Below are positions 1 through 5,327 of a DNA stretch of 6,466 nucleotides, one piece after another. Numbering within the stretch: the stretch's first letter is position 1; every line of letters starts with the position of its first letter. The translations under genes and the position numbers were made by a program. The notes beneath the pieces are model-generated. The model saw only the letters and a list, made by a program, of their open reading frames with translations. It searched no databases and was not told where the DNA came from. This DNA is from Acidobacteriaceae bacterium (GTDB taxonomy: Bacteria > Acidobacteriota > Terriglobia > Terriglobales > Acidobacteriaceae): contig PKXI01000277.1 in NCBI GenBank assembly GCA_003133425.1, positions 1 through 6,466 on the forward strand, read 5' to 3'.

Positions 1-321
1 TAATGCTTGAATCGAAAATGCTGTAAAGCCGGCGGCGATTTTGTTGACCTTATGCGGAAAACTGCCTCCCTCCAAATCGAATCTTGAGTAAGACCGCCAT
101 CTGCTTCGTTGCACACCCAGCGATGAGCGATGAACTGCGACTCGGCCCGGCGCGTGGAACCGTACGCGACCTGAGCAAGGATCGGCCAGTCTTTACCGAG
201 CCTGGAGGGGCGAACTCCAAACAAGAAGCGGATTAGCAATAAGGATGCAAAAGCGGTGTGGGGTGGGAAAAGGGGGGGATTGACTGGGCAATCGCATGAA
301 CAGCGTTTGAGATCATGGATG
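1..321. other. Gene-free left end of the window
   Basis: I cannot support a gene here. Frames are open on both strands over about 50-236 (+, no ATG before 123, ending in TAG at 234-236) and from about 240 to the window edge (-). Neither shows a recognisable domain, a convincing ribosome binding site or a proper start. One of them could be the remnant or end of a gene outside the window, but the sequence does not decide. A G-rich run at about 256-282 precedes the hairpin cluster. Confidence 0.4.
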
Positions 322-432
322 GGGTTCGCTCCGCCCCGACGGGGCGGATTACTCCTTTTTGGGCGCCTTCCCCGGATTGCGTCCGCTGCGGCGGACTTCA
401 TCCGGGGCTATTTTCGATCCCTCCCTACGGGA
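322..432. repeat. Cluster of three hairpins, probable dispersed palindromic intergenic repeat
   Basis: Three dyads follow each other closely. The first is an 8-bp stem with a 3-nt loop (330-337 / 341-348), followed by a T run at 356-360. The second is a long hairpin at 370-407: an 8-bp outer stem (370-377 / 400-407), a symmetrical 3x3 internal loop, a 6-bp inner stem (381-386 / 391-396) and a 4-nt loop, followed by TATTTT. The third is a short TCCC-TAC-GGGA stem at 422-432. Such GC-rich nested dyads in non-coding DNA are typical of REP- or MITE-like repeats. The first two could also act as Rho-independent terminators that insulate the gene downstream. The overlapping open frames (256-540 and 315-521) are best explained as translation of this repeat. 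That it is dispersed through the genome is my inference, because only one copy is in the window. Confidence 0.6.
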
Positions 433-602
433 AGAAGGACCGCTTTCGACCCGTCGATGCATCAAGCCGAATCAAGCGTGCCAATGAAGTACGTTCATGC
501 GATTGCCCTGGGGGGGATTGAGGCAGCTTGCCTCTATTGAATAGTTTCACCTTTTCTTTCCCAAACTGGAATAAGTTATATCGTCTGGCACACATAGAGA
601 AC

Positions 603-660
603 CTTTATGGGTATTTAGTGAAACTTTAGGGTATTTAGTACAACTTTATTGGTATTTGGT
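603..660 (+). promoter_or_regulatory. Three helically phased direct repeats, candidate activator (enhancer) sites
   Basis: The core GGGTATTTAGT occurs exactly at 609-619 and 629-639, and a variant TGGTATTTGGT lies at 650-660. Each is preceded by CTTTA (603, 624, 644). Start-to-start spacing is 20 and 21 bp, about two helical turns, so all three copies face the same side of the DNA. The array lies about 95-145 bp upstream of the start point predicted from the sigma-54 box at 726-743. That is the usual distance for enhancer-binding-protein sites. Which regulator binds is not shown; either EBP of this window would fit. Confidence 0.6.
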
Positions 661-725
661 GTGCAAAGTATTGCGCATTGGCAAATAAGTAAATCTGTAA
701 GTCATTGAATACAAACAACATAAGT

Positions 726-743
726 TTGGCAATCAACATGCTA
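726..743 (+). promoter_or_regulatory. Candidate sigma-54 (RpoN) promoter of the PEP-CTERM gene
   Basis: TTGGCA (-24 element, invariant GG at 728-729) and ATGCT (-12 element, invariant GC at 740-741) are separated so that GG and GC lie exactly 10 nt apart, as sigma-54 holoenzyme requires. The -24 half matches TTGGCA perfectly; the -12 half deviates by one base from TTGCW. The predicted start is near 753, giving a leader of about 93 nt before the ATG at 846. The upstream phased repeats and the EBP genes nearby support the call. Confidence 0.6.
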
Positions 744-795
744 ATTAAGGAGTGAACCGCCGAGGTCAAAGTGTGCAGTCTGCGGTGGGATTATG

Positions 796-832
796 CAGTG
801 GTTCAGGCTCTGGGGGCCGTTCAGAACCGCTG
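796..832 (+). other. Leader stem-loop just upstream of the PEP-CTERM ribosome binding site
   Basis: CAGTGGTTC (796-804) can pair with GAACCGCTG (824-832) over 9 bp with one G-U pair, enclosing a 19-nt G-rich loop. It would form in the 5' leader of the transcript from the 726-743 promoter and ends only about 5 nt before the G-rich Shine-Dalgarno-like stretch at 837-841. It could affect translation or mRNA stability. No known riboswitch or RNA family is recognised. Confidence 0.35.
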
Positions 833-845
833 GATCGGGGGAAAG

Positions 846-1457
846 ATGAAGAACTATGCAATTGCTTCACTCGCATTGGCCGTGTCCGTTGCGATAACCC
901 CATTTGCCTTGGCTGACTCTTTTGGATACAAAGCCAGTGATTCAAGCATCACAGCCGGTGCGGCCTTTGACAGGGGCCATACGGGCATTGCAAGTGGTAC
1001 CGGAGTTCCTGCGACCTACAAGGGGAACAACGGGGCACCAGCTACCTTTGGCCCAACCGCGTCCGAGGTGTTCAACACGGGTTCTGACGCCAACAGCCTT
1101 CTTCTTTCCAGGGACGGCGGATCGCTACTCGACAATCTCCTCTACCCAGGAGATTCGGGGAACGGGATGCAGGACAGGGACGGGGTCCTTGTTGATATCA
1201 GCGGCTACCAACTCAGTCTCTTCTCTGGCGGAGTGGGCGGCAGTAACGCTCAAGGCAGCGGGCATTTTTATTTTGCAGACAACGGCAGCTATCACGCCAA
1301 CAAGGAAAATTCCAAAGGCAAGATCGAGTTGGTGGGATCACGGGCAACTCTGACGGAGGCTCCAGAGCCTGGATCTTTGTTCCTGCTTGGTACCGGACTT
1401 CTTTGCATGGCATTGGTTCTATTTCGACAGGCCGCGAAGGCGTCTACCGGGTCTTAA
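846..1457 (+). CDS. PEP-CTERM sorting-signal secreted protein (exosortase substrate)
   Basis: This 203-residue protein is exported and probably anchored or processed at the outer surface by an exosortase. It opens with a typical signal peptide: MKNY, a hydrophobic stretch to about residue 20, and a likely cleavage site after A23 (A-L-A then D-S). The mature part is rich in Gly, Ser, Asn and Asp with no recognised catalytic domain. The C-terminus has the full tripartite tag: P173-E174-P175, a hydrophobic helix at about 177-193, then R194 and a short basic tail. The only cysteine (C187) is inside that helix. ATG 846 is chosen because it opens the signal peptide and follows the G-rich 837-841 stretch; the longer GTG start at 771 would add 25 non-signal-like residues. 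PEP-CTERM proteins are linked by family knowledge to exopolysaccharide and floc or biofilm matrix. The gene stands alone, probably under sigma-54 control. No exosortase is in the window. Confidence 0.88.
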   Translation: MKNYAIASLALAVSVAITPFALADSFGYKASDSSITAGAAFDRGHTGIASGTGVPATYKGNNGAPATFGPTASEVFNTGSDANSLLLSRDGGSLLDNLLYPGDSGNGMQDRDGVLVDISGYQLSLFSGGVGGSNAQGSGHFYFADNGSYHANKENSKGKIELVGSRATLTEAPEPGSLFLLGTGLLCMALVLFRQAAKASTGS

Positions 1458-1524
1458 TCAGGTGGTCATACCGCTGCTCCGATGAGCGACCGATTCGGGA
1501 TCCCAACTGGGTTGTGGAAAAGTT

Positions 1525-1549
1525 GAAAGTGCGAGTCGCTTTCATTTTT
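1525..1549 (+). terminator. Possible Rho-independent terminator after the PEP-CTERM gene
   Basis: GAAA-(GT bulge)-GCG pairs with CGC-TTTC across a 3-nt loop (1525-1543), followed by A and a run of five T (1545-1549). It lies about 70 nt after the stop codon at 1457. The stem is short and bulged, so the call is tentative. Confidence 0.4.
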
Positions 1550-1599
1550 CCATGACCCTTGTTTCTATTTTCAGCCCGTGACAGTTCGGGTGCTAAATC

Positions 1600-1629
1600 C
1601 TGGCGCCGACTGAGACCAGTCGGCGCCGG
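1600..1629. repeat. Strong inverted repeat with tetraloop
   Basis: GGCGCCGACTG (1602-1612) and CAGTCGGCGCC (1617-1627) are perfect complements around a 4-nt loop, AGAC. One G-T pair and one C-G pair extend the stem to 13 bp (1600-1629). No T run follows on the + strand, and only a short one on the - strand, so it is not a classical intrinsic terminator. It may be an mRNA 3'-end stabiliser, a bidirectional stop or a protein-binding dyad. It sits between the PEP-CTERM gene and the PilZ promoter region. Confidence 0.7.
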
Positions 1630-1750
1630 CGAAGAGCGGCCGGACGTCAAGGGGCCAACGCGGGAGGGGAAGGGCAGATGCAATTGCAGCCAATCGGAGC
1701 TTATGACTCAGGTTGGTCAACAGTCCGATATCGACCGATGGGATGAGAGC

Positions 1751-1845
1751 GAATTACGATGAGGCCACAGAGTTTCGCGTTCACCACTTCGACCCATGCG
1801 GAATGCAATGAATTGCGTGTTGATGTTCCGGAGCGGTGAATTACG
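1751..1845 (+). promoter_or_regulatory. Three GAATTRCG repeats upstream of the PilZ promoter
   Basis: GAATTACG is found at 1751-1758 and 1838-1845, and GAATTGCG at 1810-1817. The middle copy is part of the 12-bp palindrome GCAATGAATTGC (1805-1816). Relative to the start predicted near 1894 the copies lie at about -143, -84 and -56, within the usual EBP binding range. The motif differs from the 603-660 repeats, and the spacing is irregular. This is a candidate regulator-binding cluster, not a proven one. Confidence 0.35.
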
Positions 1846-1866
1846 CAAGGGATTTTGTGAAACCGT

Positions 1867-1883
1867 TGGGCATCGAGATTGCA
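1867..1883 (+). promoter_or_regulatory. Candidate sigma-54 promoter of the PilZ gene
   Basis: TGGGCAT (-24, GG at 1869-1870) and ATTGCA (-12, GC at 1881-1882) have the exact 10-nt spacing between GG and GC. The -12 element is a perfect TTGCA. The predicted start near 1894 gives a leader of about 140 nt to ATG 2033. Confidence 0.6.
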
Positions 1884-2032
1884 AATAGTACTACGTGTTA
1901 ATCAGCAAAAGTTTTGCAGGCAAAGAACGGCGATTTGTTTGCGCAAAAGGTGTGAAGGCCGTCCAGATTGCCCAGGTTCGGCAAATACGCAACGGATTGC
2001 GATCCGCGGCGAATGATGGAATTTTTAATGAA

Positions 2033-2386
2033 ATGGTGCGCATGACCAAAGAAGTGACAACAGCAAACGATCAGCGGGGAAGCCAGCGCTTCAAGATAAG
2101 TGCGCCGCTGACGGTGCTGGTAGGAGACCGCGAGATTCCGGCTTATACCCGGGACCTGAGCAACCGTGGAGTATATTTCTATCTATCTTTGGCCGACAGC
2201 GCGATGATCGATCGGGATTTTGAATTTTTGATCGATATGCCTCCTGAGATCACACTCTCGACCCGTTGTCGGATTCGATGCCGAGGGCGAGCGGTCCGCA
2301 AGGAAAGCGCGTTGATGAGTTTGACGGGAGTAGCCGCTGAGATTCTAGATTATTCAATTCTGAGGGAATCGGTTTCGACCAATTAG
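2033..2386 (+). CDS. Single-domain PilZ protein (c-di-GMP receptor)
   Basis: The protein has 117 residues. It carries both c-di-GMP contact motifs of PilZ domains: R15-x-x-x-R19 (in QRGSQRF) and D41-L-S43-N-R-G46 (the D/N-x-S-x-x-G motif). Beta strands follow, ending with R-C-R-G-R-A-V-R and G-V-A-A-E-I-L, typical of the barrel. It is cytoplasmic with no membrane segment. PilZ proteins pass c-di-GMP levels to targets such as EPS synthesis, motility or transcription; the partner here is unknown. The start is uncertain. ATG 2033 is preferred, ATG 2042 is possible, and neither has a strong Shine-Dalgarno. A GTG at 1895 would add 46 residues that do not look like PilZ and would coincide with the predicted sigma-54 start point. 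The stop codon overlaps that of the convergent gene at 2383-2853. Confidence 0.85.
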   Translation: MVRMTKEVTTANDQRGSQRFKISAPLTVLVGDREIPAYTRDLSNRGVYFYLSLADSAMIDRDFEFLIDMPPEITLSTRCRIRCRGRAVRKESALMSLTGVAAEILDYSILRESVSTN

Positions 2387-2853
2387 AGTTTTCGCAAGCC
2401 GAGAACGCGGTGGTCGACGAGCCAGCTCTTAACAACATAAACGAGCTTGTTGTTGCTGCCTGGGTCGGTTGGCAGCACGAAGAATCCCGGATCAACGAGA
2501 TAGCGGATGGAGTTGTATACGATTCCCTCCATGACTTCGCCATCGCGGAATTGGCACCGCATCCATATACCGTGGACGATGGGCGCGCGGGTATGGAAAT
2601 TGAGATGATTGCGAATCGAGTTTCCATCAAAGCTGTTTACATAAAAGACTGCCTTGACGTCCTTGATCGAGACGTCCTCAACCACATCCGATTCGAGGAG
2701 GCGAATGCGGAAGTTTTCAAGCGAGCTTTGGGGCGCATTCCCCAAGAGATCTTCGATCGTGTTCCAAGCCGGGGATTCCAGGTAGCCTTTGATGGTCCTG
2801 GTGCCGAATTGGATCACGACCTTTTCCGACTTGGATGCGTTTGTTTCAATCAT
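2383..2853 (-). CDS. Conserved hypothetical protein with duplicated small beta-barrel-like motif
   Basis: The protein has 156 residues and is soluble, with no signal peptide or membrane segment. Two stretches resemble each other: V12-V-I-x-F-G-x-x-x-x-K-G (12-23) and C100-x-F-x-D-G-E-x-x-E-G (100-110). Each looks like a strand-turn-strand of a small beta-barrel. Between them is D65-V-K-A-V-F-Y-V-x-S-F-D-G (65-77). The C-terminal half ends with G-F-F-V-L-P-T-D-P-G-S-N-N (123-135) and V-V-K. I associate this pattern with a domain of unknown function common in Acidobacteria and deltaproteobacteria (possibly the DUF6982 type; the number is from memory and should be checked). ATG 2853 is chosen over the adjoining TTG at 2856. 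The gene ends 4 nt into the PilZ gene, tail to tail, with no terminator between them. Pairing with PilZ hints at a shared signalling role, but no biochemical function is claimed. Confidence 0.8.
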   Translation of the reverse strand: MIETNASKSEKVVIQFGTRTIKGYLESPAWNTIEDLLGNAPQSSLENFRIRLLESDVVEDVSIKDVKAVFYVNSFDGNSIRNHLNFHTRAPIVHGIWMRCQFRDGEVMEGIVYNSIRYLVDPGFFVLPTDPGSNNKLVYVVKSWLVDHRVLGLRKL

Positions 2854-2937
2854 CAATCGTCGATCTTTCTCGCCTCGCCCCAGCTTGCTATCCGACAGAG
2901 TAGCGCCAACGTATCTTTATGATCCTGAATGGCTTGT

Positions 2938-2954
2938 AGCAATGCCAATTCCAG
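2938..2954 (-). promoter_or_regulatory. Candidate sigma-54 promoter of the 2383-2853 gene
   Basis: Read on the minus strand, CTGGAAT (-24, GG at 2952-2951) and ATTGCT (-12, GC at 2940-2939) have the exact 10-nt GG-GC spacing and a perfect TTGCT. The -24 half is weaker than the consensus (GGAA instead of GGCA). The predicted start near 2927 leaves a leader of about 74 nt before ATG 2853. Confidence 0.5.
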
Positions 2955-3423
2955 TTTCGTGCTAGGATCGGTGCGACCATGGTAATAACCCGCGCATTAC
3001 TGAGTATGCAGACCCGAAGGCGCGGAAAAAGTAGTAAGCCGAAGTGGATAATCTCCGAATGCTCTGTCCAACCCCAATCTCCGTGAGGGGACTGCGAGGG
3101 ACGGCGCAGGTGAGACGTATCCTCATGTTAATGATTAGGTTGTGATGAGGGCAAGCCCAGTTTGGAACCAGATCGGTGTAGCTTTCGAAACGACTTTCGC
3201 AGATCGGAGTAGTCAGATATTTCAAGGCAATAAAGTGTAGAGAATGGGGCGCGCCATATTCAGTTCGCCTCGATTTACCTGAAGCGGGCTGCCAGGAGCG
3301 TCACCCGGAGGTCGTTCCGTTTCAATTTCAGGCCGGCCTTCCCAGAAAACACTAAACCGTCCCGGCTCCGAACTGTATCACAATCTTTTCTTTTCCGCAC
3401 GCTCAACATTGGAGCGCGGGGAG
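2955..3423. other. Gene-free gap between the hypothetical gene and the response regulator gene
   Basis: No open frame here has a ribosome binding site, domain or composition that supports a gene. An 87-codon frame on the minus strand (3225-2962) looks spurious. A short dyad GTAAT-N9-ATTAC (2982-3000) lies about 30 bp upstream of the minus-strand sigma-54 box, where a regulator could bind. No convincing intrinsic terminator for the regulator gene ending at 3424 was found. Confidence 0.5.
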
Positions 3424-4920
3424 TTACGCACTTTGCACCCGATCAAGACTTGGCGTCTTCGCGATGGAGACTTGCCGCTTTCGAGGCGGCGGGCTGAGAT
3501 TGTATTGTTTGATCTTGTACAACAGGGCCTTGTAGCTGATCTGCAGGTCGTTTGCGGCGACTTTGCGGTTCCATCCAGAGATTTCCAACGACTGCGCTAT
3601 CGCTGCAGCTTCAGCTCCCCCCTTCAAATTGCGGACGAGATGCTTCAGGCTTCTGTCGTTTTCTGCGCCACCTTCGCCGGCAGGCGCGAACGAAGCGAAT
3701 CGCGGCCGAGGATTGAGCTCGTCGATGATTGCCTGCTCGTCTGCCAGGACGAGGAAACGCTTGATCGTATTTTCCAACTCACGGAGATTGCCGGGCCATG
3801 AATAGCTGGTGAGAGCATGCAGGAGTGCAGGGGAGATTGGCAACGCCTGGCAGTCATACTTAGCCGCGACCTTGCGCATGAAGTGCTGTGACAGGATCGG
3901 GATTTCCTCAGTGCGTTCGCGCAGCGGGGGCATCTTGAGCGTAAAACCGTTCAGACGATAGTAGAGGTCCTCTCGAAACGACTTGTCGGCAATGGCCGCC
4001 TTGATGTCGACGTTGGTTGCGGCGATTACGCGGACATCGACCTTGACGCTGGTGCGGCTTCCGAGGCGCGAGAAGCTTCCGTCCTGAAGAACCTGGAGGA
4101 GCTTGGCCTGCAGCACGGGCGGCATTTCGCCAATTTCGTCCAGGAGAATGGTGCCGTTATTGCAGATCTCGAACTTGCCGGGCTTGGGCTTGACAGCACC
4201 GGTAAAGGCGCCCTGCTCATAACCGAACAATTCGCTTTCAAGCAGATCGGCAGGCATGGCCGCGCAATTGACCTTCAAGAAGCTGCGCTGGCTGCGGGCC
4301 GATAACTTGTGAATGAGCATGGCCGCGACTTCCTTGCCGGTGCCGCTCTCACCGAGGATGAGGACGGGAATGTCAGCACGCGCGACCAGAGTGCATTGGG
4401 ACTCAATCTCCCGCATACGCTTGCAGGACCGGACAAAGGAAGTGTTCTCATTGAGGGGGATTTCTTCGATTTCGCTGTCGGCCGATTGCTTGCCTGACTT
4501 CATGAGGCACTGGTGGACGGCATTATCGATATCGGTTTTTCTGAAAGGCTTGAGGATCACGTCAGCGGCGCCCATGTGGGTGGCTGCAATGACCTCCTTC
4601 AGCTCGGCTGAGCAGGCGAGCATGATGATAGGGAGAGCTGGTTTGGCGGCGTGGGTTTTTGCAAGCAGGGCTAGCGCGTTTTCGTCGGCTTCGTCTTCGA
4701 CAATGTTCCAGTCCATCAGCAGCAGGTCAGGCGGCGGAGATTCTTTGAGGCACCGGCCAAGCTCGGTGGTCTCGGTGAGCAGGCTCACCCTGAAGCGGTC
4801 TGAGAGAATATCGAATATGTAATCCAGGATTGCCGGATCGGCGTCAAGAACGACAATATGGGGACCACGCTTGCCCCGTGTCTTTGATGGAGCTCCATTT
4901 CTCGGGCCAGTGCCAGACAT
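3424..4920 (-). CDS. NtrC-family sigma-54 response regulator with degenerate receiver
   Basis: The protein has 498 residues. It has a receiver domain (about 21-140), a linker, an AAA+ sigma-54 activation domain (about 160-390) and a C-terminal Fis-type helix-turn-helix (about 447-473). Seen directly: Walker A G190-E-S-G-T-G-K196, the sigma-54 contact loop G237-A-F-T-G-A242, Walker B at 257-262 (T-I-L-L-D-E) and the arginine-finger segment F315-R-E-D-L-Y-Y-R322. It should therefore drive ATP-dependent open-complex formation by RpoN. In the receiver, D70 (phosphoacceptor) and K124 are kept, but the acidic pocket reads D26-A27 instead of Asp-Asp, and the conserved Thr/Ser is A102. ATG 4920 is chosen over TTG 4944 because GGAGG (4932-4928) lies 7 nt upstream. 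The gene is divergent from the EBP at 5328. It resembles PrsR-type regulators in layout, but that identity is not proven. The cognate kinase is not in the window. Confidence 0.92.
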   Translation of the reverse strand: MSGTGPRNGAPSKTRGKRGPHIVVLDADPAILDYIFDILSDRFRVSLLTETTELGRCLKESPPPDLLLMDWNIVEDEADENALALLAKTHAAKPALPIIMLACSAELKEVIAATHMGAADVILKPFRKTDIDNAVHQCLMKSGKQSADSEIEEIPLNENTSFVRSCKRMREIESQCTLVARADIPVLILGESGTGKEVAAMLIHKLSARSQRSFLKVNCAAMPADLLESELFGYEQGAFTGAVKPKPGKFEICNNGTILLDEIGEMPPVLQAKLLQVLQDGSFSRLGSRTSVKVDVRVIAATNVDIKAAIADKSFREDLYYRLNGFTLKMPPLRERTEEIPILSQHFMRKVAAKYDCQALPISPALLHALTSYSWPGNLRELENTIKRFLVLADEQAIIDELNPRPRFASFAPAGEGGAENDRSLKHLVRNLKGGAEAAAIAQSLEISGWNRKVAANDLQISYKALLYKIKQYNLSPPPRKRQVSIAKTPSLDRVQSA

Positions 4921-4977
4921 CCCAGTTCCTCCAGCTGCTGCCAAAAATAACCTGTGACAAGCTCCGTTCCTGAGGCA

Positions 4978-5006
4978 TGAATACCGGGAAGAGATAACTT
5001 GGACAA
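4978..5006 (-). promoter_or_regulatory. Weak sigma-70-like promoter for the response regulator gene
   Basis: On the minus strand, TTGTCC (5006-5001) and TATTCA (4983-4978) are separated by 17 nt and would start transcription about 50 nt before ATG 4920. The matches are only 4/6 and 3/6. No GG-N10-GC sigma-54 box was found for this gene, so housekeeping expression seems more likely, but the exact site is tentative. Confidence 0.22.
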
Positions 5007-5053
5007 ATAAGATGGCGATTGGCTGCGGGCTGCCGAAAAAGCGCTCCGATGCG

Positions 5054-5260
5054 GATCATCTCAATCGAGAGAGAACGAGGAGCCCAAAACATGAAGCCGT
5101 GAAGATCATCTTACCATCGGAAGTGGTAAATATTTCGCCATTTGTGCAGGGTTTTACACAATCTAGATTAATACTCTGTACGCGATATGAGGAAAAGTGG
5201 CACAAGATCACTGTAGGGTTTATGAATAGGTTACTTTTGTGTGATATCAAGCGATCATCT
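5054..5260. promoter_or_regulatory. Divergent EBP control region with three GATCATCT copies and a dyad
   Basis: The 407-bp region between the two EBP genes holds three identical 8-mers GATCATCT at 5054-5061, 5104-5111 and 5253-5260. The middle copy sits in an 11-bp palindrome, AAGAT-C-ATCTT (5102-5112). Beside it is the dyad TTACCA-N7-TGGTAA (5111-5129). The DNA becomes AT-rich from about 5110. These are plausible operator sites for one or both EBPs or another regulator; binding is not shown. Confidence 0.35.
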
Positions 5261-5270
5261 GGACTGTGGA

Positions 5271-5287
5271 ATGGACCCAAAGTTGCT
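5271..5287 (+). promoter_or_regulatory. Candidate sigma-54 promoter of the receiver-less EBP gene
   Basis: ATGGACC (-24, GG at 5273-5274) and GTTGCT (-12, GC at 5285-5286) have the exact 10-nt GG-GC spacing and a perfect TTGCT. The -24 half departs from GGCAC. The predicted start near 5298 is 30 nt before ATG 5328, a good leader length. It would make this EBP gene itself RpoN-dependent, by autoregulation or through the divergent regulator. Confidence 0.45.
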
Positions 5288-5327
5288 ATGTAGAACTGAA
5301 GGTACCTTTCCCCGAAACGGAAAATGA

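Noticed and set aside
1..240. Open frames on both strands at the left edge
   Set aside because: There is no start, ribosome binding site or recognisable family on either strand, so a partial gene cannot be supported.
256..540. 94-codon and 68-codon open frames on the + strand
   Set aside because: They are translations of the hairpin cluster at 322-432, with low-complexity composition, no ribosome binding site and no domain.
585..600. TGGCAC resembling a sigma-54 -24 element
   Set aside because: The required GC 10 nt after GG is replaced by GA.
771..845. GTG start extending the PEP-CTERM protein by 25 residues
   Set aside because: It would place a non-hydrophobic segment before a complete signal peptide. 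ATG 846 starts the signal peptide and follows a G-rich ribosome binding stretch.
1559..1762. 67-codon + strand frame
   Set aside because: It runs through the strong inverted repeat and has no ribosome binding site or recognisable domain.
1895..2032. GTG start extending the PilZ protein by 46 residues
   Set aside because: The start coincides with the predicted sigma-54 transcription start, and the added residues show no PilZ features.
2410..2922. 170-codon + strand frame opposite the hypothetical gene
   Set aside because: It is the antisense shadow of 2383-2853. The minus frame has the conserved-looking motifs and the promoter.
2962..3225. 87-codon minus-strand frame
   Set aside because: There is no Shine-Dalgarno, domain or promoter, and its composition looks random.
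5124..5139. GG-N10-GC match overlapping the TTACCA/TGGTAA dyad
   Set aside because: The spacing fits, but both halves are poor (GGTAA, TCGCC) and it is far from the start codon.
5197..5215. TGGCAC upstream of the second EBP gene
   Set aside because: The -12 position reads CT instead of GC, so the box at 5271-5287 is preferred.
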